The notes under the pieces: model-generated
What the model was told of the DNA's origin: nothing
The model's input: the letters and a program-made list of their open reading frames with translations, nothing else
Database searches by the model: none
In this document: positions 38,401 through 51,001 of the stretch, piece by piece
Layout: each line of letters starts with the position of its first letter
How positions within the stretch are numbered: the stretch's first letter is position 1
Assembly (NCBI GenBank): GCA_034620365.1
Contig: JAQGEQ010000084.1
Coordinates: forward strand, 2,232,001-2,296,000
Source of the DNA: Pegea sp. RAD2-039
Lineage: Eukaryota; Chordata; Thaliacea; Salpida; Salpidae
Direction: 5' to 3'
DNA length: 64,000 bases
Made by a program: the position numbers and the translations under genes

Positions 38401-40520
38401 TTTAAATTTCTTATTTCATACCAACAGATTATCCATGTAAATGAAATCATCTTGACACAGATACTGCAAATTGTTCTTACTTATATCCAGATATCGAAGA
38501 TTTGTAAGTGAAGATAATTCACTTCCGACAGTAGTTGATTCTGTTCATTTAAATACAAAGTTTATTCACTTATAATAGTTTTAGGCAGAAAATAAATAAG
38601 AACAATAAACGCTTTTTAAATTTAGTAAAAAATTCACGACAAATCTTGAATAAAAACCTGAATCAGGAGACACAAAAGAAGATGTTTTTCGATAAAAGTC
38701 ATCTTGAATATCTGCATCTGTTGCACATTCTCCTTGTTTAAGTCTTGATATTCTAATGTTTAAAGTAAACAAAATTCAGTTAGAAGTTAAAAATAATAAA
38801 GTATGACTTTTAGAGGATGCTTACTCATTACTTCTAAGGTTTATAGATTCAATACTTTTAGATACGTCGTAGGGAATTCCAGTTATCTGGTTATGAGATA
38901 AATCTAGAATTTTTAGGTTTGGAAGCTTTGAAAATGTAGTTCGAGATATTGAAGAAATTTTGTTCTTGAAATTTAAAATATCTTCATTAGGAATTTTGCT
39001 TTACAAAAATGACAAAAAAATTACTCGTTTGTGATTGCATCCCTGAAGAGAAAGAAATTTGAGATTCGGTAATTCTGTGTAAGCACTCAACTGAAAGTGT
39101 CTAAAATCATTACATGAGAGATCCAGCTGTTCCAATGAAGAAGGAATCTGATTCGCTGGAATACTCTTAATAAAATTATCTTTAAGCATTAAGACCCTGA
39201 GACTGTCCATGGAAAGATCTATAAATAAATATTATAAAATATATAAAAAAGTTAATGATTTATAATTTAAACAATATAAACTTACCATCAGATATTTTTA
39301 TATGAGGGAATGTGAATAAGTTAGTAGCAGAAAGATTTAAAACTTGTATAAAATTAGCTGCATCTCCAATATAATTAATTGTAAAATTGTTGATGTTATT
39401 ATAGGAAAGATCCAGGAATTCTAACTCTTTCTGATCATTTAAAGATTTAATATCGATTTTCTGAAAAATAGTTCCATTTTTCATAATCAATTTTTGTTAT
39501 TTTGAATTAATCAAAGGTAGTTTGTTAAACATTCTTCATTTAAATTATTATAAAAGCATTTGAAGTTTAGATGAGTTTATTCTGCTCTGTTGTCAAGATG
39601 TCACTTATAATTAGTAAAGAAATTTTAGTAAAGATGTTTTCAAGAAAAAATAAGGGGAAAGATTAGTGATTTACAAAGCTGTCTTTAACACTTTTAACTT
39701 GTATCAGAAGTATACGGCAAATTCTTTACCTATTTTGTTTAAATTATTTCCTTTGATCAAAATTTAGATTAAACTTATTCTAAGATCATACCAAAAGGTT
39801 ACTTAGACAAGTAGTAATGTTTTATTTGCTTTGTTTATCAAATTATACTTTTAGAATAAATGTGTAGCTCTATTTTCAAACTTCTAGCTAACATTTCTTT
39901 ATTCTATTCATTAAAAAATTATATAAAAATATATCTAAAAAATTTGTTCAAATTTCTTGAAATAGTTTGACAATTGGCAGTTACAGCTGTATAAGATAAT
40001 TTGTATTAAAATAATTGAAAACTTTGATATAAATTTCCGAAAAAAATGATTTGTGACTCAGATACAAGAACACAAACCTGAATTGAGTTGTATGAAAGAT
40101 CCAAACTTCTTAAACTCTTTAACCATCTTAAACGTTCTCTTGAAACTTCGTTGATATCGTTATGACTAAGCTGAACGATTATAGCTTCATTTGGTAAAAC
40201 TGGCATTCGTGTCTTCCCAGTTTTTGAACAATAAACTAAAGCTCCTTCTACAAAGATAAAAAACACAATTTGATAAATTTAAATCTTATAATAGTTTTAA
40301 AGATAATAAACAAAATAATAATATATTTTAGTTGAGTTCAAAAATATGAATTCAGTTGAAACTGATCATTTCTTTACTTACTATTTAAGTAAGATTCACA
40401 TGAGCAGTTGTGGGGACAGAATATTTCTCTCTTATTTCTACTAATCTCCTGGCTTTTCACTAAATTTTTGATAGAAAAAACAAACACAAAAACAAAAAGG
40501 TATTTACCAAATGTAAACAT
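35462..40520 (-). CDS. Toll-like receptor with diverged TIR and long C-terminal tail
   Basis: Type I innate-immunity/developmental receptor of the To 11/TLR class. Seventeen exons: 40382-40520, 40078-40247, 39286-39460, 39025-39218, 38825-38964, 38658-38752, 38422-38540, 37793-37928, 37559-37741, 37244-37506, 37022-37195, 36890-36975, 36639-36848, 36530-36586, 36386-36482, 35956-36188, 35462-35903. They sum to 970 residues with phase kept throughout. Order: signal peptide (~1-20), LRRNT cap (CPHNCSC), about ten leucine-rich repeats (e.g. LKILDLSHNQITGIP), a single LRRCT cap (FTCDCHIDTFW... YNC...C), TM at ~486-510, a TIR-like domain ~541-695, then a tail of ~276 residues. TIR evidence: AAVFCHD at the box-1 position, TIGESI at box 2, YRKLVLVV, and ENFWESL at box 3. 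Box 2 lacks the usual RDxxPG, so signalling may be altered. The tail has a polyproline motif LPQAPPIPPR (~919-928). One LRRCT places it with single-cysteine-cluster TLRs. Introns in the 3' half are 41-52 nt apart from one of 197; the LRR half is AT-rich with introns up to 617 nt. Confidence 0.85.
37004..37011. promoter_or_regulatory. TGACGTCA palindrome in a 46-nt TLR intron
   Basis: Perfect CRE-type palindrome inside the intron 36976-37021. One of six such words lying in introns shorter than 70 nt in this window. Function unknown. Confidence 0.25.
37224..37237 (+). promoter_or_regulatory. Weak CTCF-like motif in a TLR intron
   Basis: TCACTAGGCGGCGC fits the CTCF core at 12 of 14 positions, inside the 48-nt intron 37196-37243. 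It is the weakest of the five CTCF-like sites, and splicing constraint could explain part of it. Confidence 0.15.
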
Positions 40521-42557
40521 ATTTTTTCTATTTTTTAAAGCTCAAAGCTTATAATAAATATAATTTCTTTCTAGTTAAAACATTTCCTTCTTCAACATAC
40601 CACTGAGATAAAAGTTCAAAATGTAATTTTCTTTTAGTAACAAAACTACAGAAAAATTCACTTCTATTTTGCCTAAGGCATACGAACACGTTCAAAGCTA
40701 TTTTTCAAATAGAGTAAATACAATCATGTTTTATTGTGTTTATTATATATAACTAAACCGATAGTACTGCCTAAGTTTTTAAAAACTTGACTTAATCGCA
40801 GTTTAGACTAAAAGTTAAAATGTTTTCTTCATCATAACTCTACAAGTAAAAGCATGCTCAAAATTATGAAAGTTTTTCTGACTCCAACCCTACTGGTGCA
40901 GGTTAATTGATTTAACCTCAGGTATTTTGGATAAAACCTTTTAAATAACTTTTATAATCAGCTGATAAGTTTCTAGCTTGTGTTTTTCCTTATGCATCAT
41001 ATCAACAAAATTGAAAATAAAATGTTCACACTCTACCAAAATAGTTTAGTCTCATCCAGGAGATCCATTCTAACTTTTACCATTTTTCAGTTTTTAATGT
41101 TTGAATGTTCGATGTGAAAATATTAGTTAGCATCTTGTAATTTCGATACTTTTAAAAAAATTCAGAAGTTTTAATATTAACATTTACCCGTTTTATTGTT
41201 GAAATTTATAAATGCAATTTATTTCAAAATTTGAAGTAATTTAAAGCAGTGTACACGCTGCTATTAAGATATAAATTTTCAAATTATACCTTCATATAAT
41301 AAAGGCAGTTTTATATAAAATTTGCTCTTTAATTGAAGCCATACTCAAATAAAAGCTTAAAAAGCAAGACTTCCTTATGACAAAAGAGAAGTCAGAAAAT
41401 AGTTGATAAAACTATTAGTCAATCGCAAAGCATTAGGATCTGCAAAGCTTCAATACGAAACTTGAAACCACATTTACATGTGCGGTAAAATAATCTACTG
41501 TCATATCGCTCAAATATACCATATAAGGTCACAATATTTCAGAAACTAACTAAAAATTATAAAATCTAAAGAAGCTAAATAAATTAACAATTTTGTAAAT
41601 CTTGAATCAATTACAGAAGCAATGAAATTAGAAAGTTTAACAATCTTGTCTTGTTTTCACTTGCATAAACTAAATGTTTATTCCAATATGGTTACTAAGA
41701 ATGCCTCTACTTTTTATTTATAATAATGTTGTCATAGTAGAAACTTTCATGGTTTCATAAGTTAACGTTTCTTTTTGAAAACTATTACAATTCATTTAAT
41801 TTATTACCAAAAAAGGGTTTTGATTTGATTTTTGGCTTCAATGTTTCATTATATTTTTCACAAAATAAATCATTTTAGAAATGATACAACTTGTTGTTTA
41901 CTTATAAGTTAGTGATGATCCATATAATAGCTACAAACGGATTCGAAAGTTAAAAATGATTTTCAACGTTTTTAAGATTCTTAAACTCAAAATTTTTTTT
42001 TACTTTTTAAAGAATTATTTGACAACAAAAATCTATTGGATCATATTCCATCCTTTAACAAATATTAGTTTATATTCAGAAGTAGTAGCAGAATTCATTG
42101 AACAAAGAATTTATTTTCTAAAACATTCTAAATAATTGATTTGTGGGTTTTGGAAGCAAAGTATTAGCTGTTAAATTTAGTTGAAACATGAGAGGACTTT
42201 TTGTGTTCCTACTTCCACAAAATCTCTCAAATTTTGTTGAAGATTTTTAAACCTCAATTAGTCATGAATCGTATTTGAAACAAATCTAAAAATCTTTTTG
42301 TACTTTTTACAATTCTTCTTTAATCTGATGTTTAAGATTTATTTTCATAAAATGCTTATTTTCAGACTTCAGAGGTACAACGAATCAATTTAGGACTGAG
42401 CAAGCTGGGTACGTAGGTTGGTTGCTTCCAACTCAATTGTATTGAACATTTCATGCAAATAATTTTCTAGTCACGTGACAAGTTATAAATTAGTAACTGA
42501 ATGATAAAATTTTGAGAATGAATTTAAACAAAGATCGATTTATTGTCACCAGAGGAG
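40521..42557. other. TLR promoter side and DNAJC11 3' flank
   Basis: AT-rich sequence upstream of the TLR start. The right end carries ATGCAAAT at about 42454 and the palindrome GTCACGTGAC at 42470, near the DNAJC11 stop. Otherwise nothing is recognised. Confidence 0.45.
42470..42479. promoter_or_regulatory. Palindromic E-box GTCACGTGAC
   Basis: Same 10-bp palindrome as at 2536, again followed by AAG and accompanied by an ATGCAAAT octamer-like word about 16 bp away. Could serve the TLR promoter; inferred from motif only. Confidence 0.25.
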
Positions 42558-45322
42558 TCATCCTTCCAGAGGTTCTTCAACTAGATGACCTGAGGAAGAT
42601 ACAAGATCAATCTAAGGTGAAAAAGATGAAGAAGATGTTACTTTTCACAGGAATCCTTAAACAGTCATGATCATCAACAACACATCGATGAAGTTTGTTT
42701 TGGAAACTATAAGAAATCTACAAAGAGCAGAATTGGATCAGTTGTCCCAAAAAGAAAAAGAATCTTACTTTCAACTTCTTTTCACTTGAAGGACACGGAT
42801 CATAGAAACCGGGAATTCCACTTTTAGTGATCCCAGGAGGTAGCTGCAACCGAGAATCCTCAACGAGACTTTGAAGAGCGATAGTGACGTCACAAATCTT
42901 TGATTGTCGACTGCTCTTTGATCTGAAGAAGAACAGCGGATGAAAGCGATCAGAAGCAAAGATGATATGACGAAGAGGGCGGCAACTAACGTGGACTGGG
43001 TGACAAAGCGTCCGTACCAAGCCTCGATTATCAGTAACCCGCGTCTTGCCCTCTCCTGCTCCACCTTGCGGCTAACTGTCTCCTTCATCATGCTGACCTA
43101 CAAAAAACAACGGATGACGTCATCATCGATACGTGACGTCATCTAAAGAAGCATACAAGAGAAGCAGCTTCGAGCTTCTTGTTGTTGATCTCATCAATCA
43201 TTAGTTCTTCTTCTTCTGCCGATTTCCTTTAAAGATAAAGATCAGTGAGTGTAAATGAGCGGATGCAGAGACACACCTCTCCTTTTCGCGACGTTGATGA
43301 GGTCTGATGAAAAGGAATTGAAGAGCGGCGTAAACGGCGATAGGAATCGAGGTTCCGTAGAAAAGGGCGGCAAAGTTGACCTCATCTGACAACATGATGG
43401 GCAAAGAGTAGGTATGAGTCGCGCGCGTGAGTCTGTCACGTGATCAAGTGAGTGATAGAGATGTTGGAGATGATGAAGACTCACTTAAGAGTTAGGGAGA
43501 CTCCTACAGCTGCTCCTACACTAACTTGAGCAGATACAAGCGAATGTTCTGAAAGTTGATGTTCTGCTCCGTATTGAAGAACTGCTCCAAAAGTTCCTGC
43601 TCTGAAGAAGACAGATTTAGGTGAGATCTTAAAGTGATCTTTGTAAGATATACTTGATGTTGAGTATCAATGAAGCATCTTCAGGAAGTTTGTAGCTGAA
43701 ACTGGTCACCACTAAACTATGCGGAATTCCAAACTGAAAGAGGAAGTTTATAGAGAAGTAGGTGATGAGAAAGTCACCTGAAGCTTGCAAGCGATTCGAT
43801 AGTCGTTGTGGTTGTAGACAACACTAGATGCCAAGTTGGTCTTGAAATTGTGGGTCGTGGTTAGGTCGAGGGACGTATACAGGTTCTCGTTGATAACTCG
43901 TCCTACTGTAAGGCTGGTGTTGGTGATTCCAAGTGTTGAGACTGAATCGTAAGTGAAGACTAAAGGAAGACGAGCGACTCCAAATCTTAATAAAGATGAG
44001 AAGATCAGGATAAGAAGATCAGGTAATGAGACTTACATCCCGTGATTGAAAGAACGATATCCTTTGAATGCAAGATTCATTGATCGCGAATCTGAGATGC
44101 CAACTTCAACCTAAAGATGATCAGGATAAACATGATGATCATTTCAATCTGTGTGTACCTCTCCCCAAGATTTCGGCGAGAAGATCTGTTTGATGAGGAA
44201 TGAACATTCACCATTTCCATTACCGTTGTTAGATTGAATATTTCCAGATAACTTAGCAGTTGTTGATAAGGTGAGAGGAGCCTGTGAGACATGGATGATG
44301 TAGATGATGTAGAGGTGAATATGATCACCTGAACAGATTGTGAGATCACCATCTCTTTGATCTCTGGGATGAAGATTAAATCATCATAAAGTTCATCGTC
44401 TTCTGGAGGATATGGATTATCAAATAATGAAGTTGCATTTATACTGATCTCAAAAGATCCCTAAGAAAAAGAGTCTAGATCTGAAAGATGAAGATGTTGA
44501 AGATCTCACTTCTGGATGAGTGAGTTCTTCAAGTCTTTGTTGAGCTCTTGCTCTTTGGATTCGTTCATATTCAACTTGAAATTCTTGTGGTGTCTTCTTG
44601 CGCTCTATCAACTAAAATCAACTAGTCAGAAGTCATCAAATCATCCTTACAACTCTTCAACCTGCCATTCTGCCTCAAGACCTTGTTTACCATACACATC
44701 ATAAATATGTCTTCGTGTAGAATCACTTAAAACTAAAAGAATAAAAAGTTGAAATACTTTGTAATGTTGAAGGAAGATAAAAGTCAAAAGATTTTTTACT
44801 AAATTTGTTTTTTAGGTTTTAAATTAACAAAAATATTTCTTACCACTATATGCTTCTTGCAGTTTTGCAAAAACATCAGAAGCATTTTTTTGGTTACTTT
44901 CATCTTGTTTATCAGGATGATAGAGCACACATAATTTGTGATATGATGCTTTTAATTCATCTGCAGTAGCCTAAAAATAAGAAAAAATTTTAAATAAAGT
45001 TTTAAGATAAAACCTATGTATCAAAAATTAAAATACTACAAAAACTGTTTATTTACTTTTTCTAATACTTCTATTAATATTTTATAAATTTTAATATAAG
45101 AAATAGTAAAATAAGTTACAAAAATAAGTTAACTTAAATATTAATTAAATCTGTCTATTATAATGTACTAAAATATAAACATCTAACATTAGTATAAGCT
45201 TCAGTTTATATTTCATAATAAAATAACTAAATAACAAAACTTACATTTCTTGGTACATTTAATAAACTATAAAACTCTTCATTGTCTAAAATGCTTTCAA
45301 GTCCTCCTGATGGAATATTCAT
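42558..45322 (-). CDS. DNAJC11: DnaJ homologue DNAJC11 (mitochondrial J-protein)
   Basis: DNAJC11 associates with the MICOS/SAM (MIB) assembly and supports cristae organisation. Exons: 45245-45322, 44844-44970, 44662-44732, 44510-44611, 44329-44460, 44159-44281, 44037-44110, 43778-43985, 43654-43733, 43485-43601, 43277-43432, 43157-43226, 42991-43097, 42769-42922, 42649-42717, 42558-42611, giving 573 residues (human about 559). The J domain is at ~16-82 with HPD intact (LYHPDK). The central part keeps the family's strand-rich region (e.g. SNNGNGNG, FGIPHSL). The C-terminal domain keeps GLLIIEAWYGRF and GIPGFYDPC and ends at LRIP. The last intron would be only 37 nt. If it is not removed, translation adds a Phe/Ile-rich run that looks like a translated pyrimidine tract and stops at 42607 (569 residues); I prefer the spliced form. 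Twelve of the 15 introns are 44-68 nt (the other three are 37, 111 and 274 nt). The first two introns are in AT-rich sequence. Confidence 0.93.
43115..43141. promoter_or_regulatory. Two TGACGTCA palindromes in one 59-nt intron
   Basis: Copies at 43115-43122 and 43134-43141 lie within the DNAJC11 intron 43098-43156, which they largely fill. The region also contains ATCGAT. Two CRE-type sites 11 bp apart in such a short intron suggest a binding site or a folding element. Confidence 0.35.
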
Positions 45323-48310
45323 TACCTTACCATGAAAATTGTAACAAAAATGTAAAAAACAATATACAAATGATATATCAACTCCACTACCCCTGCTATA
45401 TAATCATTAAACTTAAAAGAATTTAGAAATAAAAATTTAAAATACAAGATTATAAAAGAGAGAAAAATGAAAAACATATCTTAAAGATTATGAGTTCAAC
45501 AACTTAAAGATTTTAATAGGTATCAAAACATCAAAAATTAATCGTAGCATAACTTATCTATACAACAATTTATATGAAAAAATCACAATTATTTACAAAG
45601 CTTGTAGCAAATACTTTGTTATAATAACAATAATTTTATTTCTTAATAATAAAGAATTATAAATATAACAAAGAATATAATAATAGTAACACAATAAAAA
45701 AGTAATATAAATGTTAGAATTATTAGATATAAACCAAAGTAAAATAACATAACTGAAATAGTTTTTTTTTATTTACATACAACTTTTCATTTGCTGTAAT
45801 CTAGACCAAGTTATAAAAATGATAATATAAAATGCTATCAAATCTAAATCATTAAGGTTAAATTGAAGTAGATAACACTAATTATTATTCTAAGATTAAC
45901 TATTAACAACAATTATTTTAAAAATAAAAATATTCGTATATCTTAATCTAAAATAACAAAAGATGGTTTTGTACACAAGATGAAAATGTAAACAAAACTG
46001 ATAAATAAAAATTATAAACTTGATATTAAAATGAACTTAATAAATATCTAAAATATCAATCAGTTAATCAAATTATAAAACTTTTTTTTAATATATTTTA
46101 TTCAATTATCAATAAAATATCTTAATTTATTAGTTGTAATATGATAAAGTAATTCTAATCTGCTAGAGCTACATAATGTTGTTTAACAATTATCAAATTT
46201 CTATCTGTTTTGTTCCAGGCAAAGGAATAAAATTAGAAAAGTAATTGAATTATTTACAAATAAAATCTATACAGAAATATGCACATTACCACTAGCAAAA
46301 AAATAAAAAAACTGATAGATATTATTAGTCATGATTGAATCATTCAAAGTCACAATGAATAACATTTTCAAAATAAAAAAGTTTGATTTGTTCAAGTTTG
46401 TACTCATGCTACTAGCCTTGTATGTAAAATACATTATTTGCAAAATAAAGCATTTGAAAATGCTACATATTACAACAGGTATTCACATTATTAAAAAGAA
46501 TTAAACACTATTTTTGTGACATCAGTTTTTATAATTGTTTCCAAAGCAGTTTTCAAATTTCACAAACAATTTCTAACCAACTATCATAAATCTTTGAAGT
46601 TAAGCTTATAATAGAGTTAATGATCCATTAAAAATTTTTCAAATAATTAAGAACTTGTCAAATAAAAACGCTTAAAAATAGTATTTTGACTGAAAGTGAA
46701 AAATTTTGCATTTTTAAATGTTTATTTTGAAGGTGATTAAATGAACTGTTTATTTAGGTATAAACCAGTAAATACTCATTTTAAGATAATATTCATATTT
46801 TGTATTCAATTTTATCCTTTCCCACGTCAAGGTAATAGCAAACCCAATTAGCTAAGACGCCAATTTGAACAGTTTTATAGAAACCATAGTGACTTTTAAT
46901 TTGTCATAAATAAAATAAAGCTTTAAAACTGATGTTCTATGACTGATAAATTGAGAAAGAATTAATGAAAACATTTGTTTTTTATTTTTCTTAAGCACTT
47001 CTTGATTTTCAAAGCTAAAAGTCGTTAGTACTTGTAACAAAATGTTCACCCAAAAGTTAATGTAAAGCATAACATTTTTTATGTGATAGCCTACAGCCCA
47101 TATCAGAATAAAATTATATTTCCTTGATTATACTATAACCTACATAAGTTCTTTAAAACATTGGTTATCTACAGAAACTATTAAGATCTAAAATTGTTGA
47201 GAAAGAAAATAAACTTATCAGTATTATTTTACTAGAAATACAAGAAATTAAACTCAAATAGAAATTGGTGTAAGCTTTTCAATATATTATACCTTTTTTT
47301 TTTACGTAAATTTATTTGACATTCAAATGCAAATTTTTAAGGACCATAAATTAATTTCTTAGAAAGTCATATTTCTTAAGAAATTAGTAAATCTTATAGA
47401 TGTTGAATTTGATCATTAACTTTAATCACAAAACTACAAATCTATATTAAAATGTTTAAATGAATTTTTTATTCTTTTACTTTATAAAAATTAATAGACA
47501 AAGGTTTTTTTTACTTGACTGATAGATTAACTCCTTCCTGGTAACTAGAAACTACACGACTTTGGTCCAAGTTTGTACATTACAAAAATTTAAGAAGTAA
47601 TTAAAACTGATTTTTTTTAACCAAAAAATGAAATTAAAAGTGGACTCTTATTCACTTAAAATTTGATAAGAGCTGCTATAAATATGTGCTTTGTACATGG
47701 AAATATAAAAGGCAAGAATTAAACTTTATTAAGTAATTAGTTGTTGTAACATTGCACTTCAAAACAATCTGAAAGTAATTCATATAAAACTTGTTTTTCG
47801 AATTTTTAAGACTTTTGAAATCTGGGTACACCAAGCGTGGAGTTTAATGATTGTTTTCTAAGACTACCTTTCTATTCTTATAATAACTTTTTCCATGGCT
47901 AATAAACAAGGGCTTTTTAAAGGAATCATTTTATTTCTACTTTGCAAGAGATAAGTTCTAAAATAGTTTAATATATGAGAATAATAATAAAATAAAAAAA
48001 TATTGATTCATTCTATCACATCAAGCCAGGCGATCTCATCACAATAAAGTATCTTCAAGATTTGGATTCCTAAATATAAAGTATACGTCAAGATTAAATT
48101 GTTTAATTTATTTGTAAAAGTTAGTTGGTGCTCCATTAGAAACATTGCTTTGTATTGATATATTTTTTAAATCATAAAAGTTTTGATTTTTAAATTCATT
48201 TTTCTAATGAAGTTAGTTTTTAGAAAACTAAAAAAGCGAACAACAAATTCTTATAATTTTTAGTGAATTGATTTTTTGTTAGATTTAAATTTTGAACAAT
48301 ATTTTCTTAC
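45323..48310. other. Intergenic, nothing recognised
   Basis: DNAJC11 5' flank followed by 3 kb of AT-rich sequence. No exon or repeat that I can defend. Confidence 0.4.
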
Positions 48311-48499
48311 TTTACTTCGCTCTATTATTTTGTTATCATTTAAAACTGGACTTGTTTTTAATACTGTTTCCAAACATTCTGAAATATATCTTGCTGCTTT
48401 GATTTTCAAAAAAGGATAAACTTTGCTCTGACTACAAAAGATTGAGTTCTTTCTTATTGACCTCTTTTTAATGTTTGAAAGTGATTTCAGTGTTTCCAT
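48311..48499 (-). CDS. Candidate single coding exon, unknown product
   Basis: Minus-strand exon from an ATG immediately preceded by a pyrimidine-containing TTTAG, open for 63 codons to a GTAAGA donor in phase 0. The residue mix is protein-like (e.g. IKAARYISECLETVLKTSPV), unlike the Leu/Ile/Lys-only frames typical of AT-rich noncoding DNA here. No partner exon and no family recognised. It may be the 5' end of a gene, an exon of a longer gene, or chance. Confidence 0.25.
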
Positions 48500-51001
48500 C
48501 TAAAGATATAGTCATAAGTAAAGATTGATAAATATTATTTGATAAACGGTTGATATTGCCAGATATTATAAAAAGCTCTTAACATTTAGTTAACTGTTCA
48601 TTAAAGTTATTGAAATCATATTTTTGTCTTAAATGATAAAGTTAATTAAAAATAAAACAACAAACTTTATTTTTTATATTTAGTGTTATTACTTTAAAAG
48701 AGTATTTTCTCAAGCTGTTTAAGCAAACGCTTTCCAATTTTAAAAATATTTTCAAACTGTTTTTAGATCCTGAATCAAATGAGTCTTTAACTTATAGTTG
48801 AAAATAGCTTTTAAAAATTAGCTTTTACAACTTTTTTCCAAACAACTTTGCTTTGAGGGCTAATGACGTAATAATAGATATATGCAAATCTATTAGCAGT
48901 GCTTCGATATATGAAAATAGAAAATGGAATCAGGCCAAAGAATAGAAAATAAAAACATTTAAAAAGGAGCAACAAAAATAGAGGTTTAAAAATTGATCAT
49001 TGTGATGTAAAGACTTTCAAAAAACTTCATTGAGTTCAACTTTTGAACTTTTATATAAATGCATCGATACAAGTAAAGTAGTAATGAAAATACATTTGAT
49101 TGTTGTAGGTCTTGTTGTTTAAAATGTTTTATTGTTGTAGCCTTAATTATTGTCATTGTATATTTTGTTACTGATGTATTTCTTGTTTTAAGTTTTAAAT
49201 ATAATTAATTAGTTCTTAATTTTTAACCATATGTTTAATAACTACATCTTCCCGTCTATAAGCGGTTGTTTGAAGTGAATAATTCTTTACTAAATTTTTT
49301 TGTGAATTTGTAATAAAACCAACTTTACAAATGAAACTGATGAGACGGTAGTTATCAATTTCTTTTGGCTACGGAATATTTTGTTTATATATAGACTCAA
49401 GCTGGCCCCTGGTAAAAGTAACTTTGCGAATTCATAGAAGCCTTCCTGAGTAAAAAATGTTTTGAAGATTTGTTGAAACAGAGACACTAAACAAAATATA
49501 TGTCCGCAGATTTGTCACTTCAGATCTAAAAATTAAAAAAATATATTTTGTACAATTATTTTATTATGTTTAGACTCTAACAGTCTTGAAGATTTATCAC
49601 CCCCGCACTTGGAGTTATAAGTCCCAAGTTTGTTTTAAAAAGTTATAAAACTGATTCAAACAAACAAGCTGTTTTCAAAATACATGATGAAGCTAACCAG
49701 CTTGGTATTAAATTATTAAAATTTAATAAATATATGTGGGAATTGTTGGTTAAATCCCTTTACATTCAAGAAAAAGTATTTTCAAATCTTTGTGTTTATA
49801 GAAAAGATTTCTTCAATAACAAATAATTTAGTAGTAATTTGTCATAAACAAAATGTTTAAGATTGTTACAACTTTATTCATTGATGTATTTCAGAAAGTC
49901 TTGATACAAACTTTTCAAACGCAAGCTTATAAATAAAATGATAATTACTAGTTTCATGGTTGTATCTGTTCAAAAAATAACTAATATTAAAAAAATTAAA
50001 AATCAGCTGCCTGAAGTTATCAATAACAAATGCGATCAAAAAGATAAATGATTTTTTTATAGTCTATCGAGACCAAAAAAACTAATTGAATTATCCAGAT
50101 AAAAAATTACTTTCAGTTTAAATGATTTACAAAATGATTTATAAAGATTTCCTTTTTAAGAAATATATATTTTCAAAAACTAATTTTTATAAATGAATAA
50201 TTTTTTTATATTATTTACTTTCATCATACATATACTTAATTCTAATTGTATCACTAGAATATATGCAAATACCAAAAGTGTTTCACCTTAGAAAAACAGA
50301 ATTATTTATTTTTAAAAAATCAACTAAATTAGTTTTTCATTCAACAATAAAACTATTTATGTATTTTGTAACAAAAACAAACTAAACTTAATTAAATTGT
50401 CTGACATTATATAATCAAACGCATTTTCAAAATTTAATTATGGTAGAAAATATTTAACGGTTTGTTAATCAGCTGTTTATCAACAGTTGTACACTCCCCA
50501 GAGTCCTGTTCCTGATGGCAAAAAGTTTTTCGATCTTCACACTATATATATCAATAGCTTGTAGTTGATACTGGTTGTTACTATTTAGTACATTGCTAAA
50601 AGCTTGAAGATTTATTTGATTTTTTTCACTATGTAATTTTTTTGATTAAGGATAAATAACTTATTTCTAATGTCATGATATAGTTGTGGACATTTTGGAG
50701 GTTTTAAAAAAGGATTACATACTTATATATAGTTATTATATTTCAATTTGATTTATTTTTATATAAAGTTTTTGAGAAATGTTAAAGCTAACTTTGATTT
50801 TAAAGTAGAATCTAACAACCACATAAGTTTAGGAGTTTAACTCACTCTCAAATGTTATATTCACTTTTTGTGATGAAACCTTTGATCAACTATAGTTCAA
50901 ATATACAATCTGCTTATTTAGATAGTAAGAAAATAAATTTCTGGAATTATATTTCTATTTATTATAATTTTTTAGATCATCATAAATACTGAATTTATAA
51001 G
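48500..51001. other. Intergenic; possible faint LINE remnant at the right
   Basis: AT-rich. Around 50480-50690 the minus strand reads fragments such as DIRNKLFILNQKN and RSKNFLPSGTGLW that faintly recall the LINE C-terminal RxxFFxxRxxxLWN motif, too degraded to call. An open stretch at 49290-49487 (minus) has no splice context. Confidence 0.3.

Noticed and set aside
38965-39024. Reading the TLR LRR exon through or using a 26-nt intron at this position
   Set aside because: A read-through hits a stop; the 26-nt option gives the wrong phase. The 60-nt intron ending TTTCAAG restores frame and the repeat pattern.
32559-40520. An immune operon of sushi and TLR genes
   Set aside because: Separated by about 1.9 kb with separate ATGs and a separate signal peptide; no trans-splicing or polycistronic signal seen.
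44651-44661. Later DNAJC11 donor GTAAGG after GTTGAAGAGTT
   Set aside because: Phase does not fit the next exon; the earlier donor GTTGAA reproduces the family sequence without insertion.
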